From Gammaproteobacteria bacterium (GTDB taxonomy: Bacteria > Pseudomonadota > Gammaproteobacteria > SZUA-140), in contig QIHH01000221.1 of assembly GCA_003230195.1 (NCBI GenBank), forward strand, positions 1 to 6,517: a stretch of DNA of 6,517 nucleotides, written 5' to 3'. Made by a program: the position numbers and the translations under genes. Below are positions 1 to 6,487 of this stretch, piece after piece. The stretch's first letter is position 1. Every line of letters starts with the position of its first letter. A model generated the notes under the pieces. The model was given only the letters and a program-made list of their open reading frames with translations, was not told the origin of the DNA and ran no database searches.

Positions 1-1
1 G

Positions 2-866
2 GTGGCTTTGTCATTTGATACCATTCAAATGGTTAACCTAAATACCTCATCTGAATTCTGCTTTCAAGGCCTTTTAAGCCCGATTGCCCTGCTATATACG
101 CCGCTTACGCATACAGCGGGCTGCTTATATGCTAAAATGGAGTGGTATGCAGATTATCGATATCGCGTTGTATTCCGGTTTCGATAGTCCAGGTGGTTTT
201 TCTAAAGCGTTCATCAAGGCCTTTGGCTGCCCGCCTAAAGATTTTCGTGATAATCAACAGGTCGCACCTTATATATATCGACCAGCCGAGAATAATGAAT
301 CCCAGAACAACGAATCAAAAAATGTGGGTACACGTTTAGAAGTTCGCGCACTAACCGTTCGTATTGAAACATCGCCTGCCTATCACGTAGCAGCTATGCG
401 ATATATTGGGCCTGTAGAAAAAATGGCCTCTATTTGGCCTGTGATGATTAAGTGGATGAAAAAACATCATCTGTTGAATGAAAAGACCATTGTAATGGGT
501 ATACACAATGATTTATGGGATGAAAAAAATAAAGATCGTTACCGCTACGATGCAGCAGTGGTCGTACCAAAGAATTTTGAAGGTGATCATGAAGTCAGCT
601 TAATTAACATCCCTTCGGGCGATGTTGCCATTACCGAATTTCAAGGTTCTTTAGCGCAAGCAGATCAAACTTGGAACCGTTTTGTTAATCAATGGTTGCC
701 GATCAGCGGTTATACTTTTCGCGAGCAGTTTGCCTACGATATTTATCCACTAGAGATGATATCGCCTAACACTTTGCAGCAGTTACTCAGTTATTTTACC
801 GGCATGACTGCCAGCTTCTGCATCCCGATCTCAAAGCAAATAAAGAGCCCTTATCACTGGCGTTAA
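2..866 (+). pseudogene. AraC-family regulator with GyrI-like effector-binding domain, HTH region frame-disrupted
   Basis: Intact relatives are transcription factors with an N-terminal AraC DNA-binding domain (two helix-turn-helices) and a C-terminal GyrI-like ligand-binding domain. The frame from 84 (TTG) to 866 encodes 260 residues: the YIRRLRIQRAAYML linker helix (4-17), the second HTH ending in GFDSPGGFSKAF...KDFR (32-55), a polar linker rich in N/E/S (about 67-80) and the GyrI-like domain (about 84-250; RYIGPVEKM, YRYDAAVVV, REQFAYDIY). The first HTH is not in this frame. LSFDTI..MVNL is read at 8-40 in the frame of base 2. Motif-like residues PHLNSAFKAF then follow at 45-74 in the downstream frame, which has TAA at 75-77. 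At least one frame change and one stop therefore interrupt the domain. The beginning of the gene lies outside the window. The gene looks more AT-rich than ygfB-ubiI. A truncated protein from TTG-84 or an internal ATG would lack a complete DNA-binding domain. Sequencing error is an alternative to true decay. Confidence 0.65.
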
Positions 867-999
867 TTTAATTGATTAAGAGAAGTGAATTGCCTGTAAA
901 TATTGCTGATTGTGAGAATCCAAAGGCTGTTTTCATAACTCCGTGATATGGCAAAACCTCTGAGCATGCTGGAGCGAAATTTTTTTCAGTGATTAATGC

Positions 1000-1019
1000 C
1001 AGTTTCTAACCAGAGACTG
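1000..1019. repeat. Short inverted repeat between the AraC remnant and 6S RNA
   Basis: CAGTTTCT and AGAGACTG flank an AACC loop, giving an 8-bp stem with one G-T wobble when read on the plus strand and one C-A mismatch on the minus strand. It lies 17 bases beyond the predicted 6S RNA 3' end. No U-run follows on either strand, so it is not a standard intrinsic terminator. It could be a processing or 3'-end structure for 6S transcripts, but this is a guess. Confidence 0.35.
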
Positions 1020-1036
1020 CTGATCATAGAATAGAA

Positions 1037-1224
1037 GGGTAATCCCCATATGTGCCGCGGTGAGCCTTTGCCCTTGAACCAAAGGTTCAGGTGGGAACGG
1101 TTGGAACATCGTAGGCTTCCCGCTTTCGCAGGCATGCACAATAACATCCGCAGTATGTTCCCGGGGTATATAATTAGGCTCAAGAGAATACCCAGCTCAG
1201 AGACGTACACCACAGGGAGTACCC
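1037..1224 (-). ncRNA. ssrS: 6S RNA
   Basis: 6S RNA mimics an open promoter and sequesters sigma70 RNA polymerase holoenzyme, mainly in stationary phase. Read on the minus strand, several hallmark blocks appear in the right order: a CCCTGTGGTGT-like 5' arm, TCTCTTGAGCC on the 5' side of the central bubble, GTGCATGCCTGCG followed by GCGGGAAGCC, then CCTGAACC-TTT-GGTTCAAGGG, and finally CACCGCGGCAC. These match the E. coli and Pseudomonas 6S RNAs as I remember them. The ends were set by the closing helix: GGGTA-c-TCCC at the 5' end pairs with GGGGA-t-TACCC at the 3' end with one mismatch, giving about 188 nt, close to the usual 180-190. It sits just after zapA on the same strand, as in many gammaproteobacteria. 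The exact ends are inferred and could be off by several bases. Confidence 0.93.
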
Positions 1225-1252
1225 AATTCGGTGGTCTTACGACCGTATAGCT

Positions 1253-1258
1253 ATTATA
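1253..1258 (-). promoter_or_regulatory. Predicted -10 element for 6S RNA
   Basis: A perfect TATAAT hexamer lies on the minus strand, overlapping the zapA stop codon. The seventh base downstream is an A at 1246, a likely +1, leaving about 22 nt of leader before the 6S closing helix. No good -35 is seen at 16-18 bases upstream, so the start point could vary. CTATAC at 1245-1250 is an alternative -10. In E. coli 6S is also made from a proximal promoter with 5' trimming, which fits this layout. Confidence 0.5.
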
Positions 1259-1568
1259 ACTCCATTTGCTTGCTGTTGTTGAGTGCTGTATCAATTTTAT
1301 CTTGTAACAATTCAAGACGGTGGCCAAAATTATCGGTGAAGTCAGCCTGTTCAGATTTACTCTGAAGTAGCTCATGTGCCAGGTTCAGCGCGGTCATCAC
1401 TGCAATACGGTCCATTCCAATCACCTTGCCGGTATCGCGCACTTCGCGCATCTTGTCGCTCAGATAGTTAGCTGATGCCATTAGTGAGGCCTGCTCTGAC
1501 TCTGGGCAGGCGATGCGGAACTCCTTATCCAGTACCTTGATCGTAATAGGGACGTTTTCATTACTCAC
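1254..1568 (-). CDS. zapA: Cell division protein ZapA
   Basis: ZapA binds FtsZ in the cytoplasm and cross-links its protofilaments, stabilising the Z-ring early in division. The 104-residue product matches the family length (about 100-110). The N-terminal region (7-30) has the ITIKVLDKEFRIACPESE strand pattern. Residues 31-66 (NYLSDKMREVRDTGKVIGMDRIAVMTALNLAHELL) are very like Pseudomonas-type ZapA, and the C-terminal part (about 67-100) is a likely coiled coil for dimer and tetramer formation. The start is GTG at 1568, which overlaps the stop of the upstream coiled-coil gene in a GTGA arrangement. A GGAG eight bases upstream, inside that gene, serves as ribosome binding site, so translation is probably coupled. 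6S RNA follows directly downstream. Nothing appears missing. Confidence 0.93.
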   Translation of the reverse strand: MSNENVPITIKVLDKEFRIACPESEQASLMASANYLSDKMREVRDTGKVIGMDRIAVMTALNLAHELLQSKSEQADFTDNFGHRLELLQDKIDTALNNSKQMEL

Positions 1569-1798
1569 AGCTCTGACTCCATGTGCTTTAAACGGGTAAT
1601 CATTTTTTCCATCTTGTCACGTGCCATGTGGTTCTTTTCAGCCAGTTGACCCTGTTCTGCCAACAATTGCGCACGCTCATTCCGTAGCTGAACATTCTCC
1701 TGCTGTAGTCGTTCACATAGACGGGCAAGTTCATCGACAGAAAATTCCAGTTTTTTGATCTTTTGCTCTTCGCAAGAAAATGATTTTTCAGTAGTCAT
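1565..1798 (-). CDS. Small coiled-coil protein of the zapA-linked TIGR02449 type (ZapB-like)
   Basis: A 77-residue acidic/basic helical protein. From about residue 10 to the end it has heptad-like spacing of L, I and M among E, K, Q and R (KKLEFSVDELARLCERLQ, then ENVQLRNERAQLLAEQ), so a nearly continuous coiled coil is expected. It has no signal peptide or membrane segment. Size, composition and position directly before zapA fit the uncharacterised TIGR02449 family of gammaproteobacteria. A role in division like that of ZapB is inferred from resemblance and linkage only. ATG at 1798 is chosen because the coiled coil follows it, although no Shine-Dalgarno sequence precedes it and a strong promoter ends seven bases before it. 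An in-frame ATG at 1873 would add 25 residues (Cys-containing, not coiled coil) and would require transcription from further upstream. I consider it less likely. Confidence 0.82.
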   Translation of the reverse strand: MTTEKSFSCEEQKIKKLEFSVDELARLCERLQQENVQLRNERAQLLAEQGQLAEKNHMARDKMEKMITRLKHMESEL

Positions 1799-1804
1799 AG
1801 TACA

Positions 1805-1833
1805 AATATAAAGCGCTGCCACCGTCTGGTCAA
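1805..1833 (-). promoter_or_regulatory. Sigma70-type promoter of the coiled-coil gene–zapA unit
   Basis: On the minus strand, TTGACC (1828-1833) and TATATT (1805-1810) are separated by exactly 17 bases. They match the -35 and -10 consensus at 5 of 6 positions each. The usual +1, seven bases past the -10, falls on base 1798, the A of the proposed ATG. This would drive the coiled-coil gene, zapA and possibly read into 6S RNA as its distal promoter. Confidence 0.6.
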
Positions 1834-2008
1834 TGTCTGAACACTGTGGAATCTGGCACAGAGATGGTAGCATTCATCATTAGTTAACAGAGGCTTCCCA
1901 TGCTTAGGCGCTATCCCCTTGTTTTTGGTGGTTAATGTTAAATGATTTTATCGATGTTTTTTACGTGAGCGACTTTAATCTATCGCGTAAAAGTGTGATG
2001 GAGTAGAG

Positions 2009-2629
2009 ATGGAGATAAATACAGCTAGCGTTGAAGATACACTATCGCGCCTTGGGTTAATGGTCAGCGCAACTGAGGGCCATGGACTGTTATGTGGATT
2101 GATTTGTGCACGTGGCTACGTTGAGTGCGAAGCGTGGGTTGCGTTAATGGATGAAGAAAACCTTGATCAATTAACCTCTGATGATCCCAATGACCTGATC
2201 TCAACCCAAGGTACCCACCTCGATAGCCTTGAAGCAGGTGAAGACGGTAAGCTATTGCGCGCACTACACCGCGAAACATTGCGTCAGTTTGGCAGCGGCG
2301 AATGTGACTTCTACCCACTACTACCGGATGATAACACCCCTCTAGGTGAACGTAGCGAAGAGCTGGGGGCATGGTGCCAGTCATTCCTGTTTGGTTTGGC
2401 CGCTGGTGGTATTAAAGATTTTTCTACATTGCCTGAGCAGGTGGGTGAAATCAGTCGTGACCTGGTTGAGTTTTCACAGATTACGCCTGGTGATCAAGAG
2501 CCAACCGAACAGGATGAGTTCTCCTATGTTGAATTAGTCGAATATGTGCGCATAGCGGTGCAGCTAATCTTTGAAGAGCTCCATTCAAACAGCAGCGATG
2601 AGCCACCTAAAAATAAAGTGCTGCACTAG
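2009..2629 (+). CDS. ygfB: UPF0149 family protein YgfB
   Basis: A 206-residue cytoplasmic protein of the YgfB/UPF0149 family, which is mostly alpha-helical (usual length about 180-200). Family features visible: SATEGHGLLCGLICARG (20-36), FYPLLPDDNTPLGER (101-115), a helix with WCQSFLFGLAAGG (122-134), and the C-terminal EFSYVELVEYVRIAVQLIFEEL (170-191), followed by a short polar tail. Biochemical function is not established in most species. In Pseudomonas aeruginosa YgfB is known to repress the ampDh3 amidase gene and so affect beta-lactam resistance, but nothing here shows that this role is kept. The start is supported by GGAG at 2000-2003, five bases before the ATG. It is divergent from the zapA unit and 52 bases upstream of pepP, the conserved order. 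I see no strong promoter upstream; TTGTTT-16-AATGAT at 1919-1946 is the best weak candidate. Confidence 0.92.
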   Translation: MEINTASVEDTLSRLGLMVSATEGHGLLCGLICARGYVECEAWVALMDEENLDQLTSDDPNDLISTQGTHLDSLEAGEDGKLLRALHRETLRQFGSGECDFYPLLPDDNTPLGERSEELGAWCQSFLFGLAAGGIKDFSTLPEQVGEISRDLVEFSQITPGDQEPTEQDEFSYVELVEYVRIAVQLIFEELHSNSSDEPPKNKVLH

Positions 2630-2635
2630 GGGATG

Positions 2636-2664
2636 TTAACACCCTCCTAAACTCGTAATCTAAA
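2636..2664 (+). promoter_or_regulatory. Possible weak internal promoter before pepP
   Basis: TTAACA (2636-2641) and TCTAAA (2659-2664) are 17 bases apart, matching the sigma70 boxes at 5/6 and 4/6 positions. The predicted start near 2671 would leave an 11-base leader and cut off most of the weak AAAGG ribosome site. The -35 lies inside a near-palindrome (GGGaTGTTAACACCC, 2630-2644), which could be coincidental or an operator-like site. Co-transcription from ygfB is equally compatible with the sequence. Confidence 0.25.
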
Positions 2665-2681
2665 TAGAAAGGTCTACCTGC

Positions 2682-3995
2682 ATGAATAAAAAAGAGTACC
2701 CCAAGCGCCGCCGCCGCTTAATGCAGATGATGGGGCATAACAGCATTGCGATTCTACCTGCCGCGCCGATGTTAATCCGTAACCGCGACGTAGAGCACGC
2801 CTACCGACCCGATAGTAACTTCTACTACCTGAGTGGCTTTGAAGAACCAGAGGCGGTGGTGGTACTAGTACCTGGGCGTCCGCAAGGTGAGTACATCCTG
2901 TTTTGTCAGGAACGTGATGAAAAGCTGGAGATGTGGAACGGGCCACGTGCAGGCCAGGAGGGGGCATGTGTCGACTATGGTGCCGATGATGCCTTTCCAA
3001 TTAATGATATTGATGAGATCCTGCCCGGTCTGCTTGAAGACCGTGAAAAGGTCTTTTACACCATGGGTTTTAGTGCAGAGTTCGACCACAAAATGATGGA
3101 GTGGTTAAATTTGGTGCGCGAAAAATCACGTATCGGGGTGCATGCCCCCAGTGAATTTGTCGCGCTCGATCATCTGCTGCATGAGATGCGTCTGTTCAAG
3201 AGCCGCAGTGAGATCAAAATCATGCGTGATGCAGCCAGGATTTCGGCCAAGGCACATTGTCGCGCGATGCAGGTGTGCAAACCAGGGATGATGGAGTATC
3301 AGCTTGAAGCGGAACTGCTGCATGAGTTTGCACAGCATGGCTGTCGCGAACAGGCCTATCAATCAATTGTCGGTGGTGGCGACAACGCCTGTGTGCTCCA
3401 TTATATAAAGAATAATGGTGAATTGCTGGATGGGGATCTGGTTTTGATCGATGCGGGTGCTGAAAAACAGTACTATGCCTCTGATATTACAAGAACTTTT
3501 CCAGTCGGTGGAACATTTTCAGAACCACAAAAGGCGATTTACGAGATTGTACTGGCTGCTCAGGAGGCTGCCATCGAGGCCGTCTATCCCGGTAACCACT
3601 GGAATGACCCACACTTTGCCGCAGTACGCGCCATCACCAAAGGCCTTCAAAAATTAGGGCTAATTAAAGGTAATCTACGTACACTAATCAAAGAGGAGGC
3701 CTATCGCCGTTTCTTTGTCCACCGCACCGGTCACTGGCTCGGCATGGATGTACACGATGTCGGTGAATACAAAATCGATGGTGTGTGGCGGTTACTCGAA
3801 CCCGGCATGGTGTTGACTGTTGAACCCGGCATCTACATTCCACGTGGCAGTAAAGGAATCGCCAAAAAATGGTGGGGCATCGGAATACGTATCGAGGATG
3901 ATATACTGGTGACAAAAGATGGCTGTGAAATTTTAAGTGACGGTGTGCCAAAAGCAGTAGATGAGATCGAAGCGCTAATGGCCGCAACCGATTAG
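2682..3995 (+). CDS. pepP: Xaa-Pro aminopeptidase (aminopeptidase P)
   Basis: A cytoplasmic metallopeptidase that removes an N-terminal residue preceding proline. The 437 residues are nearly the length of E. coli PepP (about 440). An N-terminal aminopeptidase-P domain (about 1-165; YRPDSNFYYLSGFEEPEAV at 41-59) precedes the pita-bread catalytic domain. All five expected metal ligands are visible: D257 (LVLIDAG), D268 (ASDITRTF), H351 (GHWLG), E381 (TVEPGIY) and E405 (IRIEDD). The substrate-binding histidines H240 (VLHY) and H358 (DVHD) are also present, so the enzyme should be active. The ATG at 2682 starts with a lysine/arginine-rich MNKKEYPKRRRRLM segment typical of the family. The ribosome site is weak (AAAGG about nine bases upstream). 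It is followed after 8 bases by ubiH, a conserved pairing with no known biochemical reason. Confidence 0.97.
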   Translation: MNKKEYPKRRRRLMQMMGHNSIAILPAAPMLIRNRDVEHAYRPDSNFYYLSGFEEPEAVVVLVPGRPQGEYILFCQERDEKLEMWNGPRAGQEGACVDYGADDAFPINDIDEILPGLLEDREKVFYTMGFSAEFDHKMMEWLNLVREKSRIGVHAPSEFVALDHLLHEMRLFKSRSEIKIMRDAARISAKAHCRAMQVCKPGMMEYQLEAELLHEFAQHGCREQAYQSIVGGGDNACVLHYIKNNGELLDGDLVLIDAGAEKQYYASDITRTFPVGGTFSEPQKAIYEIVLAAQEAAIEAVYPGNHWNDPHFAAVRAITKGLQKLGLIKGNLRTLIKEEAYRRFFVHRTGHWLGMDVHDVGEYKIDGVWRLLEPGMVLTVEPGIYIPRGSKGIAKKWWGIGIRIEDDILVTKDGCEILSDGVPKAVDEIEALMAATD

Positions 3996-4003
3996 AAAAC
4001 GAT

Positions 4004-5230
4004 ATGAAAAAGAAAACACAGCATTATGACCTAATAATCATTGGCGGCGGCATGGTCGGTGCCAGCCTCGCCTGCGCCCTGGGTAACCAGCCGCTACGTA
4101 TAGGCGTGGTCGAAGCAGTGCCGTTTTGTGCTGACTCTCAACCGAGTTACGACGACCGCAGTATCGCACTCGCCTATGGCGCACGTAAGATATTTGAAGG
4201 GATGGGGTTGTGGCAACAGGTTAAAAAGATTGCGACGCCGATTAAAAAAATTCACATCTCAGATCGCGGTCACTTTGGTACCACGCGCATGGATGCAGCA
4301 CATGAAGGCTATCCCGCGCTTGGTTATGTAGTTGAGAACCGCGACCTCGGAGAGCTCTTTGCCACACAACTGGCATCATTTTCTAACATTGAATTGATCT
4401 GCCCAGCACAACTGAAAAACGTCACTATCAATGCTGATAACGCCGAAGTGGTGATTGAACGAGATGGTGAGATAGAGACCTTAACCAGCAAACTAATCGT
4501 GGGTGCCGATGGTGGTCGCTCCGCAGTGCGACAACTGGCAGGCATTAGCCATACCTCTGATGACTACCATCAAAATGCGGTGATTGCTAACATCACACCC
4601 GGCAAGGATCATCAGAACATCGCCTACGAACGCTTCACCGATAGTGGCCCGCTGGCACTGCTACCGATGTCTAACAGGCGCTGCTCACTGGTATGGACGG
4701 TTAATCGCGATAAGGTTGATGAAGTGATGGCGTGGAATGATGAAACCTTTCTTGCACGACTACAAGAGCGCTTTGGTATGCGCCTTGGGTCACTGCAAAA
4801 AGCTGGACAACGCAACGCCTATCCATTGGCATTGGTGCGTGCGAATCAACACATCCGCGCTCGCCTCGCGCTGATTGGTAACGCCGCGCATGTGTTGCAC
4901 CCCATCGCAGGGCAGGGCTTTAACCTTGGCATTCGCGATGTCGCCGCACTCGCGCAAGTGATTGTTGAAGCGCAGCACAATGATATTGGTGTACTGTCGG
5001 TATTAAAGCAGTACGACCAATGGCGTCAGCATGACCAGGACTGTGTCACAGGCCTGACGGATGGGCTGGTGCGTATCTTCTCAAACCAGATCACACCACT
5101 GGTAATGGCTCGCAATAGCGGCTTGCTGGCGATGGATATCATCCCGCCCGTTAAACGTGCATTGATGCGCCAGACAATGGGGCTTGCGGGTAAGTTGCCC
5201 AGACTGGCGCGCGGTATTCCACTGCAGTGA
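4004..5230 (+). CDS. ubiH: 2-octaprenyl-6-methoxyphenol hydroxylase UbiH
   Basis: A class A FAD- and NAD(P)H-dependent monooxygenase that hydroxylates C1 of the ring in aerobic ubiquinone synthesis, normally in the Ubi enzyme complex. The 408 residues show the FAD fold in order: the GGGMVG dinucleotide-binding turn (14-19), the DDRSIALAYG segment (50-59), the IVGADGGRSAVR motif (165-176) and GNAAHVLHPIAGQGFNLG (292-309) for the ribityl/FAD contact. UbiH rather than UbiI is indicated by HISDRGHFG (84-92), by YERFTDSGPLALLPMS (208-223) and by GNAA in place of GDAA, all of which resemble E. coli UbiH. The start at 4004 puts the FAD motif at the usual place. No good Shine-Dalgarno sequence is seen, and the 8-base gap after pepP suggests translational coupling. 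The family's paralogue follows 16 bases downstream. Confidence 0.94.
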   Translation: MKKKTQHYDLIIIGGGMVGASLACALGNQPLRIGVVEAVPFCADSQPSYDDRSIALAYGARKIFEGMGLWQQVKKIATPIKKIHISDRGHFGTTRMDAAHEGYPALGYVVENRDLGELFATQLASFSNIELICPAQLKNVTINADNAEVVIERDGEIETLTSKLIVGADGGRSAVRQLAGISHTSDDYHQNAVIANITPGKDHQNIAYERFTDSGPLALLPMSNRRCSLVWTVNRDKVDEVMAWNDETFLARLQERFGMRLGSLQKAGQRNAYPLALVRANQHIRARLALIGNAAHVLHPIAGQGFNLGIRDVAALAQVIVEAQHNDIGVLSVLKQYDQWRQHDQDCVTGLTDGLVRIFSNQITPLVMARNSGLLAMDIIPPVKRALMRQTMGLAGKLPRLARGIPLQ

Positions 5231-5235
5231 TGAAC

Positions 5236-5240
5236 AGGAA
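5236..5240 (+). promoter_or_regulatory. Ribosome binding site that fixes the start of the second hydroxylase
   Basis: AGGAA lies six bases before the ATG at 5247. It supports this start over the upstream in-frame ATG at 5184, which would overlap ubiH by 47 bases and add 21 residues before the FAD-binding strand. Confidence 0.75.
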
Positions 5241-5246
5241 CAGATC

Positions 5247-6464
5247 ATGAACGCTGATTATGATGTAGTGGTTATCGGTGGCGGCATGGTCGGCACCACC
5301 CTCGCTTGTGCCTTGGGCGATAGCGACCTTAAGGTGGCGGTAGTTGAAGCGCATCCCGCCGAGATGGAATGGGCTGACGATAGCGTTGATATGCGCTGCT
5401 CGGCCATCACCGCTGCCTCACAACAGATATTCACCAACCTGGGTGCGTGGGATGCCATCGTCGCCATGCGTGCCAGCCCCTTCCGCGAAATGCAGGTGTG
5501 GGACGCCGAAGGCAACGGCGCGATCCATTTTGATAGCGCCGATATCGCACAGGACACACTTGGCCACATTGTTGAAAACCGCGTGATTCAAGCAGCACTA
5601 ATCCAGCGCATCAATGACTTCGATAACGTAGCACTACTCTGCCCGGAGATGCTCGAAGATCAGGACACCAGCGGTGAGCTGGTTAAGTTAACACTAAAGG
5701 AACGTGGCGAGATCACAACACGGCTTATCGTTGGTGCCGACGGCGCCAACTCACGCGTACGCCAACATGCCGGCATCGAGACCCACGGCTGGTCTTACCA
5801 CCAACATGGCATCGTCTCGATGATTCGCACCGAATTACCACATCAGGAAACCGCATGGCAGCGCTTTATGCCAGGCGGCCCACTCGCCTTTCTACCGCTT
5901 AATAACGGCTGCTGTTCAATCGTCTGGTCTACCTCGCCGGAACATGCCGAGGCGCTATTGGCGATGGATGATGAGGCATTTATGGCGGCTCTATCATACG
6001 CCTCAGAACAGCGACTCGGCAATGTGATTGAAGTCGGCCCACGCGCCGCCTTTCCACTAAAACGCCAACACGCCGCAACGTACATTGGCAACCACCTCGC
6101 GCTGATTGGTGATGCCGCACATGCGATTCATCCACTAGCAGGGCAGGGCGTTAACCTCGGCCTGCTTGATGCCGCCGCACTCACCGAAGTACTGCTGGAT
6201 GCCCAGGCAAAAAACAAAAATATCGCTGCCACCCACATACTGCGGCGTTATGAACGTTGGCGTAAAGGCGACAACCTGATGATGATGACGGCAATGGATG
6301 GCTTCAAAAAGCTCTTTGGCAGCGACAACCTGCCACTCAAATGGCTGCGCAACGAAGGGCTTACCATTGCCGATAAACTACCGCCATTGAAAAACCAGAT
6401 TATGTTACATGCGATGGGGTATAAAGGGGATTTACCTGCGTTGGCACGGCATGCGGCGGTATAA
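5247..6464 (+). CDS. ubiI: UbiI/UbiF-type ubiquinone ring hydroxylase (UbiH/UbiF/VisC/COQ6 family)
   Basis: A second FAD monooxygenase of aerobic ubiquinone synthesis, 405 residues (E. coli UbiI has about 400). FAD motifs: GGGMVG (11-16), IVGADGANSRVR (161-172) and GDAAHAIHPLAGQGVNLG (288-305). The MRCSAITAAS (49-58) and LGHIVENRVIQAAL (105-118) segments are shared with UbiI and UbiF. The place directly after ubiH is that of ubiI (visC, C5 hydroxylase) in E. coli. However, GAWDAIVAMRASPFREM (66-82), AGIETHGWSYHQ (175-186) and the C-terminal MDGFKKLFGSDNLPLKWLRN (350-369) resemble E. coli UbiF (C6 hydroxylase) at least as much. Family membership is secure; the ring position hydroxylated is not. 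The symbol follows synteny. No terminator hairpin is seen in the 53 bases after the stop. Confidence 0.88.
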   Translation: MNADYDVVVIGGGMVGTTLACALGDSDLKVAVVEAHPAEMEWADDSVDMRCSAITAASQQIFTNLGAWDAIVAMRASPFREMQVWDAEGNGAIHFDSADIAQDTLGHIVENRVIQAALIQRINDFDNVALLCPEMLEDQDTSGELVKLTLKERGEITTRLIVGADGANSRVRQHAGIETHGWSYHQHGIVSMIRTELPHQETAWQRFMPGGPLAFLPLNNGCCSIVWSTSPEHAEALLAMDDEAFMAALSYASEQRLGNVIEVGPRAAFPLKRQHAATYIGNHLALIGDAAHAIHPLAGQGVNLGLLDAAALTEVLLDAQAKNKNIAATHILRRYERWRKGDNLMMMTAMDGFKKLFGSDNLPLKWLRNEGLTIADKLPPLKNQIMLHAMGYKGDLPALARHAAV

Positions 6465-6487
6465 TCTTCTAACTTGCGTACAAAATA

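Noticed and set aside
963..987. Possible terminator for the AraC gene: AGCATGCT palindrome followed by a T-run
   Set aside because: The best stem is only four pairs (CTCT/GGAG) and is separated from the Ts by several bases; too weak to call.
986..1375. Minus-strand open frame of 129 codons across the 6S RNA and the end of zapA
   Set aside because: It lies over the 6S RNA and in another frame of zapA, and its protein shows no recognisable family features.
1565..1873. Longer version of the coiled-coil gene from ATG at 1873
   Set aside because: The extra 25 residues do not fit the coiled coil and overlap the -35/-10 promoter; the 1798 start is preferred.
1919..1946. TTGTTT-16-AATGAT as ygfB promoter
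   Set aside because: Only 3/6 and 4/6 matches to the boxes in AT-rich DNA; not strong enough for a feature.
3688..3987. Minus-strand open frame opposite pepP
   Set aside because: It is His/Arg/Cys-rich with low complexity, the typical shadow of a well-conserved gene on the other strand.
5184..5246. 21-residue N-terminal extension of the second hydroxylase
   Set aside because: It overlaps ubiH, lacks a better ribosome site and precedes the FAD strand that normally begins the family.
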